DNA from: Pardosa pseudoannulata
Taxonomy: Eukaryota; Arthropoda; Arachnida; Araneae; Lycosidae
DNA: 64,000 nucleotides
Direction of reading: 5' to 3'
Assembly: GCA_032207245.1 (NCBI GenBank)
Contig: CM063508.1
Coordinates: 89,383,890 to 89,447,889 of the forward strand
Below the pieces are notes generated by a model. It saw only the letters and a list, made by a program, of their open reading frames with translations, was not told the DNA's origin and did no database searches. Shown piece by piece: positions 39,655-51,939 of this stretch (within the stretch, counting starts at the first letter, position 1; every line of letters begins with the position of its first letter). Position numbers and translations under genes: made by a program.

Positions 39655-41928
39655 TCAAAATGTAAAAATTCTCTAAATTTAGGAAATGGAAGTAATAATT
39701 TTATTTCATTAGAGAAAATATCATATCATACATGAATATGCAAAAATCTCAATTTAAAAAGTATAGACATAGTGCTCGATGTTACTTCTAATGTAGAGAT
39801 ATGTTTTCTTATGAACAAATGCTCTGGAATTTATTTTTTACACATTAATTTCTTTCAAAACATAATACTCTTACCAAGTTGGTAACTTCATGGCTTAATC
39901 ATCCTAATTAACTTAAATCGCCTAAACTTTATATATACTTAATTTACATTCCTCTTCATTTCATACAAAGTACGATAATTGGAAAAATTTGTTATTAAAT
40001 TTAATATGATTTCAATTCTAGAAATTGTGATGTAATAGAAAGAAATACTTTAACTTTGCATCATTTCACAGCGGCACCACAACCTTATAGTGATATAAAA
40101 TTAATGCGAATATTTAATGCAACTTTTTTTATATACAAATCCCCTTTGGAAAAATAAAAACACCTGCAACGATATTCTCTGACTATCTGATTTTTCTAGA
40201 CTATTAAAAGCAAAAACTCTACTTATCACTCAATAATATTCACGGAGATTGACGTCTTCATTTTTAGCTACTGTTATCACTTTAGGTCCTGTGATGGTAT
40301 TACCAACAGATAGAACTTTTGTTCGAAAAAAAAAGAGAGGCAAAAGAGATAAGAGTTATCTCGCAGTCGTGTGATATACGCATATCGTTAATTTATCACA
40401 ACAGATAATAGAGCTATTTTAGAACAGAATGATAAGAAAATTGTTAAAAAAAACATGAAAAAAATTTCAAAACTTTGCTCTTGTTTGATAGATTATATTG
40501 GATAAACTCCTGTTTAACAACAGAAAATGTGACTATAAATTTACAAAACATTTCCTAAAACTAGATTACAATTAGGATTCAAGGTAGTAAAGAAAATAAG
40601 AAGAATTTTAGTATTTAATTATTATATTCTAAATACAAAACAATCAATAAATTTTGAGCCCAGAGAAAGTATAGAAAATTTTAAAATACACAGTAAAATT
40701 GTACAATTTGAATAAATATAATTTATAATATCAAGAAATTATTAGTTTTGTACTAAACATCTTATTGCTGTTAACTAAATTGCTTGTATAAAATTAGTTA
40801 TTAAAAAAAATCAGTGCATTCTAACTCTATAACGCCTATCTGCGATAAAAAGACTATTTAAGATTGACAATCATCATAAAAGTCAAAACGTAACAATTTA
40901 ACGCTTTTTACTTCATGTTACAAAGCAAAGAAATTACTGTCACATAGAAAAATTTAGGTGTTTATTTTCCAACGGATATAAACATTTTCGCCATGCTTAA
41001 ATCGAATTTGACTGGTATCGGGTTTATATCTGAATATGCATTAAAAAGAAACTTTAACTTTGAAACTTTAAATATGCAGCACAATGCAATAACTAGTCTA
41101 AAATAAATATCAGTGGAAATTTTCAATGAATTTTAACCTTTTCTTTAGAGTGAAAAAAAAGCCAATAAGTGTAGCTGCAATTCAAAATGAATAAAAAATG
41201 AAAAGAAAATTAAGATTTTCGCTCTTATTTAAAATACTATTCCAAAATACAGATTAAAATCCTTACAATCCCGAAATAAATTTAACAAAAAATAAAAGAT
41301 TCTTTTACTTATTTTTTATTTTAATGAACAGACGATAAATGCATTTATTAAAACAAATAATTTGAAATTTTCCCGTTAAACTCACATTTGAAAATTATAA
41401 GAAAAAAAATATTGCGCTATTGTTAGAAGTAATGCGTTGTGTGAGTATAGCGCAATCACAATCTTAAGCAACAATACATATTTTAATCGAAATTCGTTTT
41501 GCAACAGTGCAAACAATAAAGTTGAATTATGTCTCGAATCGAAAATAAAAAGATCAAATAAGTATTTCTATGAAGTTTAAAATCCATGTAAAAGCACATT
41601 TATACGACCAGTAATAAATAAACGCAAAATGAAATTTTAAATAAAAACACTTATATATCATCAGGGATTTTTTAAATAAGGAAAAGTACTTCAAATTCTA
41701 TCCACTGGGAGTCATGTGGTCATGTAACTCAGGATTGAAATTGTTAAATAACTAAGTATTTAGACAGGATTACTTTAAACATAAAGCATATAAGTTTTTA
41801 CTCATTAAAAATTTTTAATACAACAAAAATATCAAGTTTATGGTTTTATAAAGTTATAAAACATATAGATAAGTATCGTGTATTAATTTACACTAATGAC
41901 GTGAATTAAAAACAATTTTAATCTCTGT
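39655..41928. other. AT-rich non-coding DNA
   Basis: Long featureless stretch; no frames, boxes, tandem or inverted repeats recognised. Confidence 0.55.
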
Positions 41929-42514
41929 CCAAAGTAGGGGGGACTACTTAAGAATTGGGTTCTCCTTGGCAAATTTGGAAAAAATATTGGCGATATTTAC
42001 TAAAACACAAAGATAATCCATCCAAACTTTGTATTTCTGCTTTTTCTTGTGACTTTAATTAATGCACAGTGGGCCATTGTAATAGAATTATAAACTCTTA
42101 CTTAAAGAAAACAGCTTGAAAACTGGACATTTATATTTATGGGCAATTAATCCCTTAACACATTCGCTGCCGATCACGCGCCAGCGCGTGATCAACATAT
42201 AGGAAAATGCATATATGACGTCAGGTTCGGCAGCGAATGTGTTAACAGTTTACAAACGCAACAGCTCCAAATTATTAAAAATCAGCCATAGTGAACCATT
42301 AATGGTTTTTTTTATATAATTTTTTTTAAGCATTGCGCACTTTTAATAGAAAAGAGTTACATAAGGAGAGTTGGATGCAATATCATATAAATTATAATAT
42401 AGATACAGATTGTTTGGACACGGTGGGATTAGGAGAAAATGTTAGGCGACCATACTTAAACCATTATCGCCAAGTTGGCGGGGGAACCCAGTTCTTAAGT
42501 CAAGCCAAAGTGGG
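41929..42514. mobile_element. Inverted-repeat element hosting a nested MITE
   Basis: ACTTAAGAATTGGGTTCTCC (41946-41965) and GGGGAACCCAGTTCTTAAGT (42481-42500) are inverted copies, 18/20 identical, about 515 bp apart. Similar direct strings CCAAAGTAGGGG (41929) and CCAAAGTGGGG (42505) lie just outside. The 91-bp TTAA MITE at 42155 sits inside. Superfamily not assigned. A 70-codon plus frame over the right arm (42333-42545) has no recognised domain. Confidence 0.5.
42155..42245. mobile_element. Family A TTAA MITE, 91 bp, palindromic
   Basis: TTAA at both ends (42155-42158, 42242-42245) and a perfect 15-bp terminal inverted repeat CACATTCGCTGCCGA. Next to the left end is a hairpin with arms GATCACGCGC (42172-42181) and GCGCGTGATC (42184-42193). 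TGACGTCA lies at 42216-42223. The tiny size and perfect ends point to a piggyBac-type MITE that moved recently. Confidence 0.9.
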
Positions 42515-44146
42515 GAATTTCAAAAGAAATGACCAATCATCTTAAAAACAAATAAATAAATCATTTTGATTTATTACTTTTAGTTGGAATACTAACACGA
42601 AAAAAAGGTAGTACTGGTTGCGTTAATTAATTGATATTTGTGTTCAGTTTGAATAGAATTATTAGAAATTAAAGAATAATTTGTGATATTGTAAAGCAGT
42701 GATTTTTAGATTTTTTTTTCAATTTTCGGTAATTCAACTGTATTCAGATTTTTCCAAATGGTAATTTTTTTTATAAACAGACAATTTTCATGTATTTCAA
42801 CTATAAGGATTTATTTAATAAAAAGTTAGTTAATACAAACAAGCCTTGATTAAGGTAAGTAAAAATAAAGAAAAAGTATTTTAAGCAGCTTAAAAATTCA
42901 TAACAAATCTTAATATAATAAATAGCGCTAAGCTTGAAACTGTCATTGACTGAATAATTCTCTAAATCTCGGAATTAAATTACACACAGCTATTTTATTT
43001 TCTTTTCCGCATTCATTATCAAACGGGAGTTTAAATTTATGACAGCAAAGACTGAGCCTGGAATTATTTTATATTTAATGTTGAGACCTGCAAAACTGAG
43101 TTCAAAATGTAAATAAAATTATAGAAAAAATTATATCTCGTGGTAGTGATCCAATATAGTGTTAAGATTATCAAGACAATTAAATGTGTTGCTCATTTTT
43201 TTAAACTGAGTATTTTAATTATTGAAATTCTTAAAACTGTTGGTGTAATATATTTTACAAATTAATTTAAATTTTGATTTGGTATTTTTTAATTTCACCC
43301 TCTTTCGGAAAATTTTCTTCTTTATGAAACCTCCTTTATTAAAACCTCCTTTATTAGATCTTATTGGTCTGCAATATAAATTTATACTAAAACAATTGTA
43401 ATTTAAATTTAAGTATAAATTCTAAAAACCATAATAAAAAAATAATAATACATCCCAATAATAAAAACTGAATGATATTTTAACTCCTCTTCGATAAATA
43501 TTTTTCTTTCCTATATTACGTTTAATGCCTCTTATGGTAATTAGAGATCTGCGCATGAATCTAAACAAGAATTAATCAAAAATAGAAAGCAGCTATCGAT
43601 CTCTTTTACAGAGTCATCAAACTGGAGTAAAAACGGCAAACTACACACTTTGTTTTAATTTTAATGTGATACGCATCAAGGTGTTTAATTAAAACCTTGG
43701 TTCGGATAAATAAAATTCAGGAGTAGTTTCACCAAAACAAATACACTCATTAAATACTGATTTAATTATTTTGACATAATTGAATTTTGCCATTAACAGC
43801 GAAGTCAATAAGACGGGATCATGGAAGCTTTCGGAACGCAGCGTTGTGGTGCAATGAATTGTTTAAAAGATTTCCTTTTAAACTTTAATTTAAGCTTATT
43901 GAACACATACGAAAATTAGCATTTAAAGAGATTAATTTAGAAAAACTGATGACTAAAATAATATCAAAGGAATATCAGAAAATAAAACACGGAAGGGGAA
44001 ACGTGTTCATTTGACTAATTATAACTAATTATTCAGTTGAAGCAAAAGTGAATCAAAATTGGGCTAACATATTTTTACCTTTTCTGTGTCACATAAATAA
44101 CTTTTTGGTTTTTAATTCATTTGATTCATTAACAGTTCAGTGCTAA
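42515..44146. other. AT-rich non-coding DNA
   Basis: AAACCTCCTTTATTA occurs twice at 43327-43356. No gene recognised. Confidence 0.5.
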
Positions 44147-44312
44147 AGAGTTATTAATTGCACTGCAATTATGATTAATACAATGCAACAGATTAGTGAA
44201 ATAATAGATGGCTGTTAGTGAGTGTAGTATTCTCAATGCCAGGGGCACTAGCTTTTATAGCTTTTGCAACTACCAAGCTGCAGATATTTGTTGACTTTTT
44301 TTATTATAGATA

Positions 44313-44428
44313 TGGTTTGATTTGAAGTACTACGATCTACTTTTTGCAACACGAGGGCTAATGAGACTGGGACCTACAGCTTATTGCCGATTCCGAACCG
44401 CTACGAACATCCATGCTACAATGGGATC
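44313..44428 (-). mobile_element. Truncated SINE in duplication copy 1
   Basis: Tail and body intact (TTTGCAACACGAGGGCTAAT, GAACATCCATGCTACAATGG); the tRNA-like head beyond the B box is missing. Confidence 0.88.
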
Positions 44429-44649
44429 CGGATATTTGTTTTTTATTATAGAAGCGCCACATAGGCGGTTGATGTTATTAAGATAGAGTTATTAATTGCA
44501 CTGCAATTATGATTAATACAATGCAACAGATTAGTGAAATAATAGATGGCTGTTAGTGAGTATATTATTTTCAATGCCAGGGGCACTAGCTTTTATAGCT
44601 TTCGCAAATACCAAGCTGCAGATATTTGTTGGCTATTTTATTATAGATA

Positions 44650-44768
44650 TGGTTTGATTTGGAGTACTACGATCTACTTTTTGCAACACGAGGGCTAATG
44701 AGACTGGAACCTACAGCTTAAAGCCGATTCCGAACGGCTACGAACATCCATGCTACAATGGGATTCGA
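44650..44768 (-). mobile_element. Truncated SINE in duplication copy 2
   Basis: Same break as the copy 338 bp upstream. It is slightly closer to the family consensus (AAAGCCGATTCCGAACGGCT), so copy 1 has gathered more changes. Confidence 0.88.
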
Positions 44769-44815
44769 ATTTTTTTTTATTATAGAAGCACCACATTGGC
44801 AGTTGATGTTAGTGA

Positions 44816-46175
44816 AGTACATCAATGCAATAGTACTTTTTGCTAATCTGTTACCATGATTAGCAAATGAAAGTGCAAAGAATTATACAGACTACAAAAT
44901 TGAAAAATATTTGAGGAAATGGAGTGATGGTTCAGCTAACTGAATACTAATCACGGGAAAATCGGACGGAGCAAGAGATAAAAAAATATTCCTTGAATTT
45001 CTGAAATTTTCTTCCCATATTTTCTGATTATAGGGATTTTGCTAGACTTTTCAAACAAAGTCCTGTTTTGTAAAATTCTAAAAATTCTACTCATAGTTTT
45101 GTGAAACTAAATTAGCGTTAATTGGTTTGGTTTGATTTGAAGAGCTACGGTCTACTGTTTTGCACACGAAAATTAACGTTAAAACTGGTTCTTTCAGAAA
45201 ATTTCCTGCTTTGTAATTTGGTAGAAACGGGATCCTGTTTTTGTAAAAATATAGAAATTCACGGATCTGAATTTAAAGTTCCATTTTAGTGAAATTCCTA
45301 GTTTAAAAAAACTATATATATAGTTATGCATATATAACCATAACAAATGTATACGAAAAGAGTAAAACATTCTAACACAACGCGAAAAATACATAATAAA
45401 ATTATTTTAGAAAATACTGCTAATTTAAAATTGGTTTTCCACTGAAATAATACACTTTTTTAAAGCAAAAAAAAGTAATTTTTTTATTCAAAGACGGAAC
45501 ACTGACTAAATAACATTTCATTTGCATTTTACTATGAATACTTTTTGTTAACTTTTTTATTTTCCATTTTTATTTATGCGAAAATAAAATAAATTGAGTA
45601 CTACTTCCCAATGGCATTTTCTGTACAAAAAAAAATTGTTGAAAAAAGCATAGATTTTATTAAATAATTGGAATTATGAAAAATTCTTTTTTTTTACTTA
45701 CCTTTCTTCAAAAGCTTTGAAAAGTTCTTCACACTGTATACAATCGTAAAATATTTTTCCAAATACATTTTCGGAATCATTTAAAATAGAATTTAAAATA
45801 TTCCATTAAAAACAAAGGAAAAAAAGAGGAGTTCCGATTGAAATTCGCTATTAGTGTCATATTTTTCATGCTTTTTATCTCTATTTTTTTAACTTTAGTT
45901 AAAATTCTTCCATTTAAATTCTCGATAAGCAATGATCTTCTCCTAATGACGTATTCTATGATCTAAAGAGGGGATTTACAACTTGTTGTAAGTACTCTAT
46001 GGCTACATTAGAAATCTTCAATTTTCGTAACTTTAATTCCGCCAGGCTAAGTAGGACAGAGGCACCAGTATGATATATTAAGCATAATTGAATTATAAAA
46101 AATTATCATTTTAGTAGTTTAAAACAAATGAAAACGTTAGTTATAATTTACATGACTACTTGCACATCTGAAATG
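44816..46175. other. AT-rich non-coding DNA with a SINE tail fragment
   Basis: At 45122-45169 only the SINE tail is present (TTGGTTTGGTTTGATTTGAA, AGCTACGGTCTACTGTTTTG). The rest has no recognisable content. Confidence 0.55.
45122..45169 (-). mobile_element. SINE 3'-tail fragment
   Basis: About 48 bp matching the SINE tail only, as expected from 5' truncation during retroposition. Confidence 0.7.
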
Positions 46176-46356
46176 GTTTGGGTTGGTTTGGAGTGCTACG
46201 GTCTACTTTTTTGCAACACGAGGGCTAATGAGACCGGGACCTACAGATTAAAGCCGATTCCAAACGGCTACGAGTATCCCTGCCACAGTGGGATTTGAAC
46301 CTACGATTTCTGGTACCGAAGACCAGCACCCTAACCAATCGGCCATCGTTCGGTTC
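46176..46356 (-). mobile_element. tRNA-derived SINE, full length, with target-site duplication
   Basis: Complete head-to-tail copy. On the minus strand the anticodon arm can be drawn as CTGGT-CTTCGGT-ACCAG, with loop triplet TCG (an Arg-type anticodon), and the T arm GTAGG-TTCAAAT-CCCAC. Flanks CACATCTGAAATG (46163-46175) and CACATTTGAAATG (46357-46369) match 12/13. Confidence 0.93.
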
Positions 46357-46720
46357 CACATTTGAAATGTAAGAATAAACATGGGAAGATAGGAAATCAA
46401 AATAGAAAAATAGTTTTTTTAAAGTTTAAACAAAATAATCAAAGTTTTTATAGCTCTAACTATTTTAAAACTGCATATAAGAGTGAAATTAAAAAAAGAA
46501 GTTTTTATACTCCAAATAATTGAATTTTGAAACCGATCACTCAACAGTGTCAGTTTATTTGAATTAATATTGACAAATGACAAGAAGAGAAATAATTGCC
46601 TAAACACAGACTAAAATTGTTAATAAATTTAAAAAAAAAAGGATAAATTATTGGGAATTTTGCGGATAATCATTTCCATCATCTAATGAAGGATCCAACG
46701 AATGTTTATCTACAACACTA

Positions 46721-47108
46721 TTAACACACTGTTGACCGGTCACGAGTTAACTCGTGTTTTTATGGCCGAACGTTGCTGACCGGCCACGAGTAAACTCGTG
46801 ATGCGTTTTTTCCGCATCGCGGTTTTTTTTCTGTTGGCGACCATACAGTGCAATTGTTGGTCAGTATAACACAAGCTGTGTCTCTCGCTTATATGACCTG
46901 CCAAATCTTTTGTTGTAAAAAAATATTTAATACTTAAAATTTAAAAACACGATGACGAAACGTAATGAAGATTCTTTCAATGAATTATACGTAGATTCTT
47001 TATCTGATTGTCCGAGTTATTGTCCGTTACTTCCACATCCAATTACAAATTAATAGCTGGTGACATGAGTTAAATTTTCAGTAAAACTGCCGGTCAACAA
47101 TGTATTAA
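46721..47108. mobile_element. Family B TTAA MITE, copy 1
   Basis: TTAA at 46721-46724 and 47105-47108. Terminal repeats CACACTGTTGACCGG and TACATTGTTGACCGG (inverse of right end). Two palindromes near the left end: CACGAGTTAACTCGTG (46741-46756) and CACGAGTAAACTCGTG (46785-46800), each preceded by a GACCGG motif. 388 bp, no coding. Confidence 0.85.
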
Positions 47109-47404
47109 TGTTTAAACAAAATAATTAAAGTTTTTATAGCTCTAACTATTTCAAAATTGCATAAAAGAGTGAAATAAAAAAAAGAAGCTTTTATACTCCA
47201 AATAATTGTATTTTGAACACGATCACTTAACAGTGTTAGTTCATTTGAATTAATATTGACAAATGACAAGAAGAAATATAATTTCCTAAAGGCAGACTAA
47301 AATTGTTAGTAAAATTTTTAAAAAATGATAAATTATTGGGAGTTTAAGGATAATCATTTCCATCATCCAATGAAGAAACCAACGAATGTTTATCTACAAC
47401 TCTA

Positions 47405-47794
47405 TTAACACATTGTTGACCGGTCACGAATTAAATCGTGTTTTAATGGCCGAACGTTGCTGACCGACCACGAGTAAACTCGTGATGCATTTTTTTCGCA
47501 TAGCTGTCGTTTTCTCTGTTGGCGACCATACAGTGCGATTATTGGTCAGTATAACACAAGCTGTGTCTCTCGCTTATAACACCCGCCAAATCTTTTGTTG
47601 TAAAAATACTTAATACTTAAAGAAATTTAAAAACTCGATGACGTAAAGTAATGAAGAATATTTCAATGAATTATACGCTGATGCTTTATCTGATTGTCCG
47701 AATTATTCTCCGTTACTTTCACATCCAATTACGAAATAATAGCTGGTGACATGAGTTAAATTTTCAGTAAAATTGCCGGTCAACAATGTGTTAA
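47405..47794. mobile_element. Family B TTAA MITE, copy 2
   Basis: TTAA at 47405-47408 and 47791-47794; ends CACATTGTTGACCGG at both sides, closer to consensus than copy 1. Its first palindrome has decayed (CACGAATTAAATCGTG) while the second, CACGAGTAAACTCGTG, is kept. Confidence 0.85.
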
Positions 47795-47888
47795 TGCTAA
47801 CCTCAGAAGAAAAAGTAAGTCCTGTACTGAGTATTAATGAATTTAATATAAGAAAACACTACACAGCTGTGATATAATAAAAAATATT

Positions 47889-47930
47889 TAGTGGGCCGAC
47901 AATTTGCAGGCTTTGAGTTTCTAACCCCTG
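47889..47930 (-). mobile_element. Solo hAT-like terminus
   Basis: The minus strand from 47930 reads CAGGGGTTAGAAACTCAAAG, then CCTGCAAATTGTCGGCCCAC, the CAGGGGT...GGCCCAC layout of hAT ends. No partner or target duplication found. Confidence 0.5.
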
Positions 47931-48792
47931 ATATAAACAATAAAATATTTTGAACGATTAAAACACGAAGATTTAGAGGTCATTAGAGATTTATCTTGTC
48001 AAATGATTATCTGAAAATAAGAATTAAAGCTGAACCCAGAAAACTTTTCTATTAATTGCCGTTTCTCGTGACTGCTTTCAATTATCTCCCCACATCAGCT
48101 GTATACTATGCAACAAAATGGCAAAACTGCTATTTATGTCGCTGTAAATGAAAATTTTTCTTGAAAGTTTGGCTGTTGAAACACGTAATAGAACTTAATT
48201 TCTATTTCGACACTTATGATTACAGCGAAATAAAATTCTAGAGTCACGGCAGAAAAACCAAATTACTATTTTTAGTGAATAAACGATTTATTTTAGGGTT
48301 AATAAACTTTGAGAATTTTGTTTTCGAGAGAAGAATTACAAATAAATGTCCAAGTGCTAGAACACCTTACGGTTTTATTATGAAACACTGACACATTTTA
48401 CTTATGAAATACAGGTACACAATTAATAGTAATGATTACTTAGGGATTAAATGAGACGACATTTTCCAAACTGAAATATTTGAAGAATTTGAAAATTTAT
48501 TGGTTTATGTGAAAAAAATAAATAAAAGATAATAATTTTAGAACTATTAAGATAAGTATTTGAATACATAAAAACTTATCTTGCTCGATTTCACTTCTCT
48601 ATTCATTTTTTGAAATGCAGAAATTTATTTTTAACACTAATCTATAATATTATTAAAAATAAATTATATGGTATAATATATGTTGATTGTTAAACATATT
48701 TTTAATTTGAAAGCGTCTCATTTATAAAACATAGTTTTAACATAGATATACCATAATGAAAAACTGTGTTACAAAAGTAACTAAAGAGACAA
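47931..48792. other. AT-rich non-coding DNA
   Basis: Nothing recognised. Confidence 0.5.
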
Positions 48793-48809
48793 ACACACAC
48801 ACACACACA

Positions 48810-48899
<90 letters not shown>

Positions 48900-48900
48900 C

Positions 48901-48933
<33 letters not shown>

Positions 48934-49090
48934 CATATTAATACATATATGTAAATACATATGTATATATAATATATATGTACATATATATACATAATTT
49001 TATATAGGTATATACATTTGTATATATACATATACATATATTTGTATATATATGTATATAAAAATATTTATATTTATATATGTATGCATG
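48793..49090. repeat. (CA)n then interrupted (TA)n microsatellite
   Basis: (AC)8, then TA interrupted by TACATA and TGTATA, degrading to TATATGTACATATATAC beyond 48940. Confidence 0.95.
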
Positions 49091-50500
49091 TATACACGTA
49101 AATAAATAAATATAAGTAAATTAATATTTTATTTAGCAACAAATAAATTCTTTATTTTCAGCATTATTTTGGCCTGGCTCTATCTTTGAAGCTTAAATTT
49201 CAAATGCTTTTTATATTTACAGGAAAATGTTAGTCTTCATTTTATAGAGGAAAGAAAAATTAAGTATCGATTCGCCTTCATAAACAGAAGAAACCGAAGT
49301 TTGGATGTTGAGTTTGTTTTAAAATCTGATATCTAAATTTTAAACCAAAACACTAGATAATTTAAGTTTGGAGAATGTAAGTCTCTACTTGTATAAACTG
49401 TTGTCTAACAAAAATTCCTAGCCGTCCCAGAAAATATTCGGAAACCCGTGTTAAACACAACGAGTACTACATAATATTGGCATGATATAACTTGTCTGGA
49501 AAACAATGCGATTTTGTATTTAACAGCTATTTTCCTCTAATAACAACCCTAAGCATTTTGCGGTTTTGGAAAAGCTATTATCCTCATAGGGGCTCACAAT
49601 AAAATTGGCTTCAGATTGAAATATTGTGATCTGGTGTACAAGTGACGTACATGGTATAGTTTACAACATAAAATCCAGCTGTCCAGTTACTTTGTTTACT
49701 GGTATCACATTAAATGCTTATAGCTCTGAGGAGAACCTAACAAACAATCAGACTCTTTACGGTTTCTAATATATTATTAGGCATCCTATATTATTATTAG
49801 GTGTTTTTTAGGTGATAATTATTTCCAAATACGTGTTTCATTGTAAGAAAATTCGTTAGAATCATTCCAGAGAAATATCATAATAAAAAGAATTGAGAAA
49901 GGATTATATTTTGTTCCTGACACAATGCCATGAAGAACAATACTCTTAAAATCCGGGTACATGATTAGTTTTGATTCAGCATTCCAGTAGACGAATAACA
50001 GGAAATTAAAATGGAAATCAAACAATATACAGTAACTGGTTATATCGTTCTTCTTATATGGCTTGTTTTATTTTATTTTGAATGAAAAGTGTGAATACAC
50101 ATGTGTATTTGTATTTAAAAAAGTTCAATGAAACTTAATTGTCTTTATTATTTAAGTAATTCTTTTATATTATTGCACTTGAAATACAATAAAATTATTA
50201 TTGTAAATTCAAATGTTTATAGAAGTTAAATTTTTGTATAACACCCCCTCCCCTTTTCCGTAAATATCACACATTTTTTTGCTTGTCTCACAATAAGCTC
50301 AGTATAAGATGGGACAATTGCATTTTGAATTTATTTATCGGCTTTTTAATTTTTTATATATTTAACATCTTTGGTGGTGTAACATTGGTGGTATACTTTT
50401 ATGATGTCACTTCCATATATTTTATGTTTATGCTAGCTGCATTTGATTTCCTCTTTGTAAACAAAAAAGCCAGTCATCTACTGGAACTATTAGTAAACAA
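49091..50500. other. AT-rich non-coding DNA
   Basis: No gene. The 82-codon frame at 50283-50531 starts from TTG, is hydrophobic and runs into the satellite, so I do not call it. A C-rich ACACCCCCTCCCC lies at about 50241. Confidence 0.5.
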
Positions 50501-51395
50501 CATGCAAGACCGAAATTTCTTATTCAACTAAAATTTAAAACGATGACGATCTTTGCTTATTTATTTAATAGTAATTGGTAAAAGGTACTGAAATTTTCTA
50601 TTATCATTTTTAGGACTTTGTGAATATTTTGAGGAGGGTCCGAAACTTGTATAGTTTTTGTATTCGCTTGAAAAAGGTCAAGAGAAATTGGAACAAAATT
50701 AGGTTGCAGTAATTTGTATGTTCTAACATGCAAGACCGAAATTTCTTATTCAACTTAAATTTATAACGATGACGATCTTTGCTTATTTATTTAATGATAA
50801 TTGGTGAAAGGTACTGAAATTTCCTGTTATCATTTTTAGGACTTTGATAATATTTTTAGGCAGGCCGGAAACTAGTATGGTTTTTGTATTCACTTGAAAA
50901 AGGTCAAGGGAAATTTAAACAAAATTAGGTTGCAGTAATTTGTATGTTCTAACATGCAAGACCGAAATTTCTTATTCAACTCAAATTTATAACGATGAAG
51001 ATCTTTGCTTATTCATTTAATGATAATGAGTGAAAAGTACTGAAATTTTCTATTATCATTTTTAGGACTTTGTGAATTTTTTGAGGTGGGTCCAAAACTA
51101 GTGTAGTTTTTGTATTCGCTTGAAAAAGGTCAAGGAAAATTTGAACAAAATTGGGTTGCAGTAATTTGTATGTTCTAACATGCAAGACCGTAATTTCTTA
51201 TTCAACTCAAATTTATAACGATGACGATCTTTGCTTTGATAATTGGTGAAAGGTACTGAAATTTTCTATTATCACTTTTAGGACTTTGTGAATTTTTTGA
51301 GGCGGGTACGAAACTAGTATAGTTTTTGTATTCACTTGAAAAAGGTCAAGGGAAATTTGAACAAAATTGGGTTGCAGTAATTTGTATGTTCTCTG
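50501..51395. repeat. 226-bp tandem array, 4 copies
   Basis: CATGCAAGACCGAAATTTCT starts at 50501, 50727, 50953 and 51179: exactly 226 bp each time. Units share TCATTTTTAGGACTTTG and TTGTATTCGCTTGAAAAAGG. The last unit lacks about 15 bp (the TTATTTATTTAATGA part). Very similar copies, so recently spread. Confidence 0.96.
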
Positions 51396-51939
51396 TACTT
51401 GTAAAGCCGTTTAGAACGGCGTAATAGTTACGTTAATCATTTATAGGTGGTTTTAGCCAGCTAAAAAGTGTTCCTTATCGTAGATGGCGCTATTCTCACC
51501 GCACCAAGTAAACAATAAAAAATATTTAAGAGTATATCTGTGAAGGTCAGACGGAGTTCTTTCCCTTTCAAAGCAAACTTCTTAAGTCCCTCCCTTACTG
51601 ATGAGAAGGGAACCTGCACAACGAATAAGAAACGCAGATTCAAATATTTTCGTTGCACTATTATTTTTTATTGCAGAAACGTCTGCGGTTTGGTTCGAGA
51701 AACTACTTGTTTAGTCGTCTCTGGAATTCTTCTTTTTTAAAAATAATGAGCTATTAAAGAAGATGATGTGTTTTGTAAGAAATTGAAAGGAAGGGTAAGC
51801 CATTAAGTACCTGAATTGTTTAGATGAAAATATAAACAGAATAGAAACCTAACATTTGAAAAGCTGTTAGGCGCCGTAGAGTCCGAAAAAACAACCTAAA
51901 TTTTCTCGTCTTGCAGTGTTCCTCATTTCCACGAATAAA
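51396..51939. other. Non-coding DNA, slightly higher GC
   Basis: Two overlapping frames of about 65 codons, one on each strand at 51461-51740, have no recognised domain. GGTGCGGTGAGAATAGCGCC on the minus strand is near 51500. Confidence 0.4.

Larger units (their letters stand above)
44147..44815. repeat. 338-bp tandem duplication carrying a truncated SINE
   Basis: AGAGTTATTAATTGCACTGC starts at 44147 and 44485. The copies stay aligned through GATGGCTGTTAGTGAGT, GCCAGGGGCACTAGCTTTTA, the SINE and the ending GGCAGTTGATGTTA-like block. The SINE in both copies breaks at the same point in the B box (GGGATCC / GGGATTCGAAT), so insertion and truncation came before duplication. Confidence 0.95.
46424..47794. 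repeat. 686-bp tandem duplication ending at a MITE boundary
   Basis: GTTTAAACAAAATAATCAAA starts at 46424 and GTTTAAACAAAATAATTAAA at 47110. Each unit holds about 297 bp of the repeat also found at 14.3-15.1 kb, plus a complete family B MITE. Copy 1's MITE ends at 47108 and copy 2 starts at 47110. Copy 2 ends exactly with its MITE's TTAA at 47794. The copies have drifted noticeably. Confidence 0.92.

Noticed and set aside
42333..42545. 70-codon plus-strand frame in a GC-richer patch
   Set aside because: No ATG at the start and the patch is the right arm of an inverted-repeat element.
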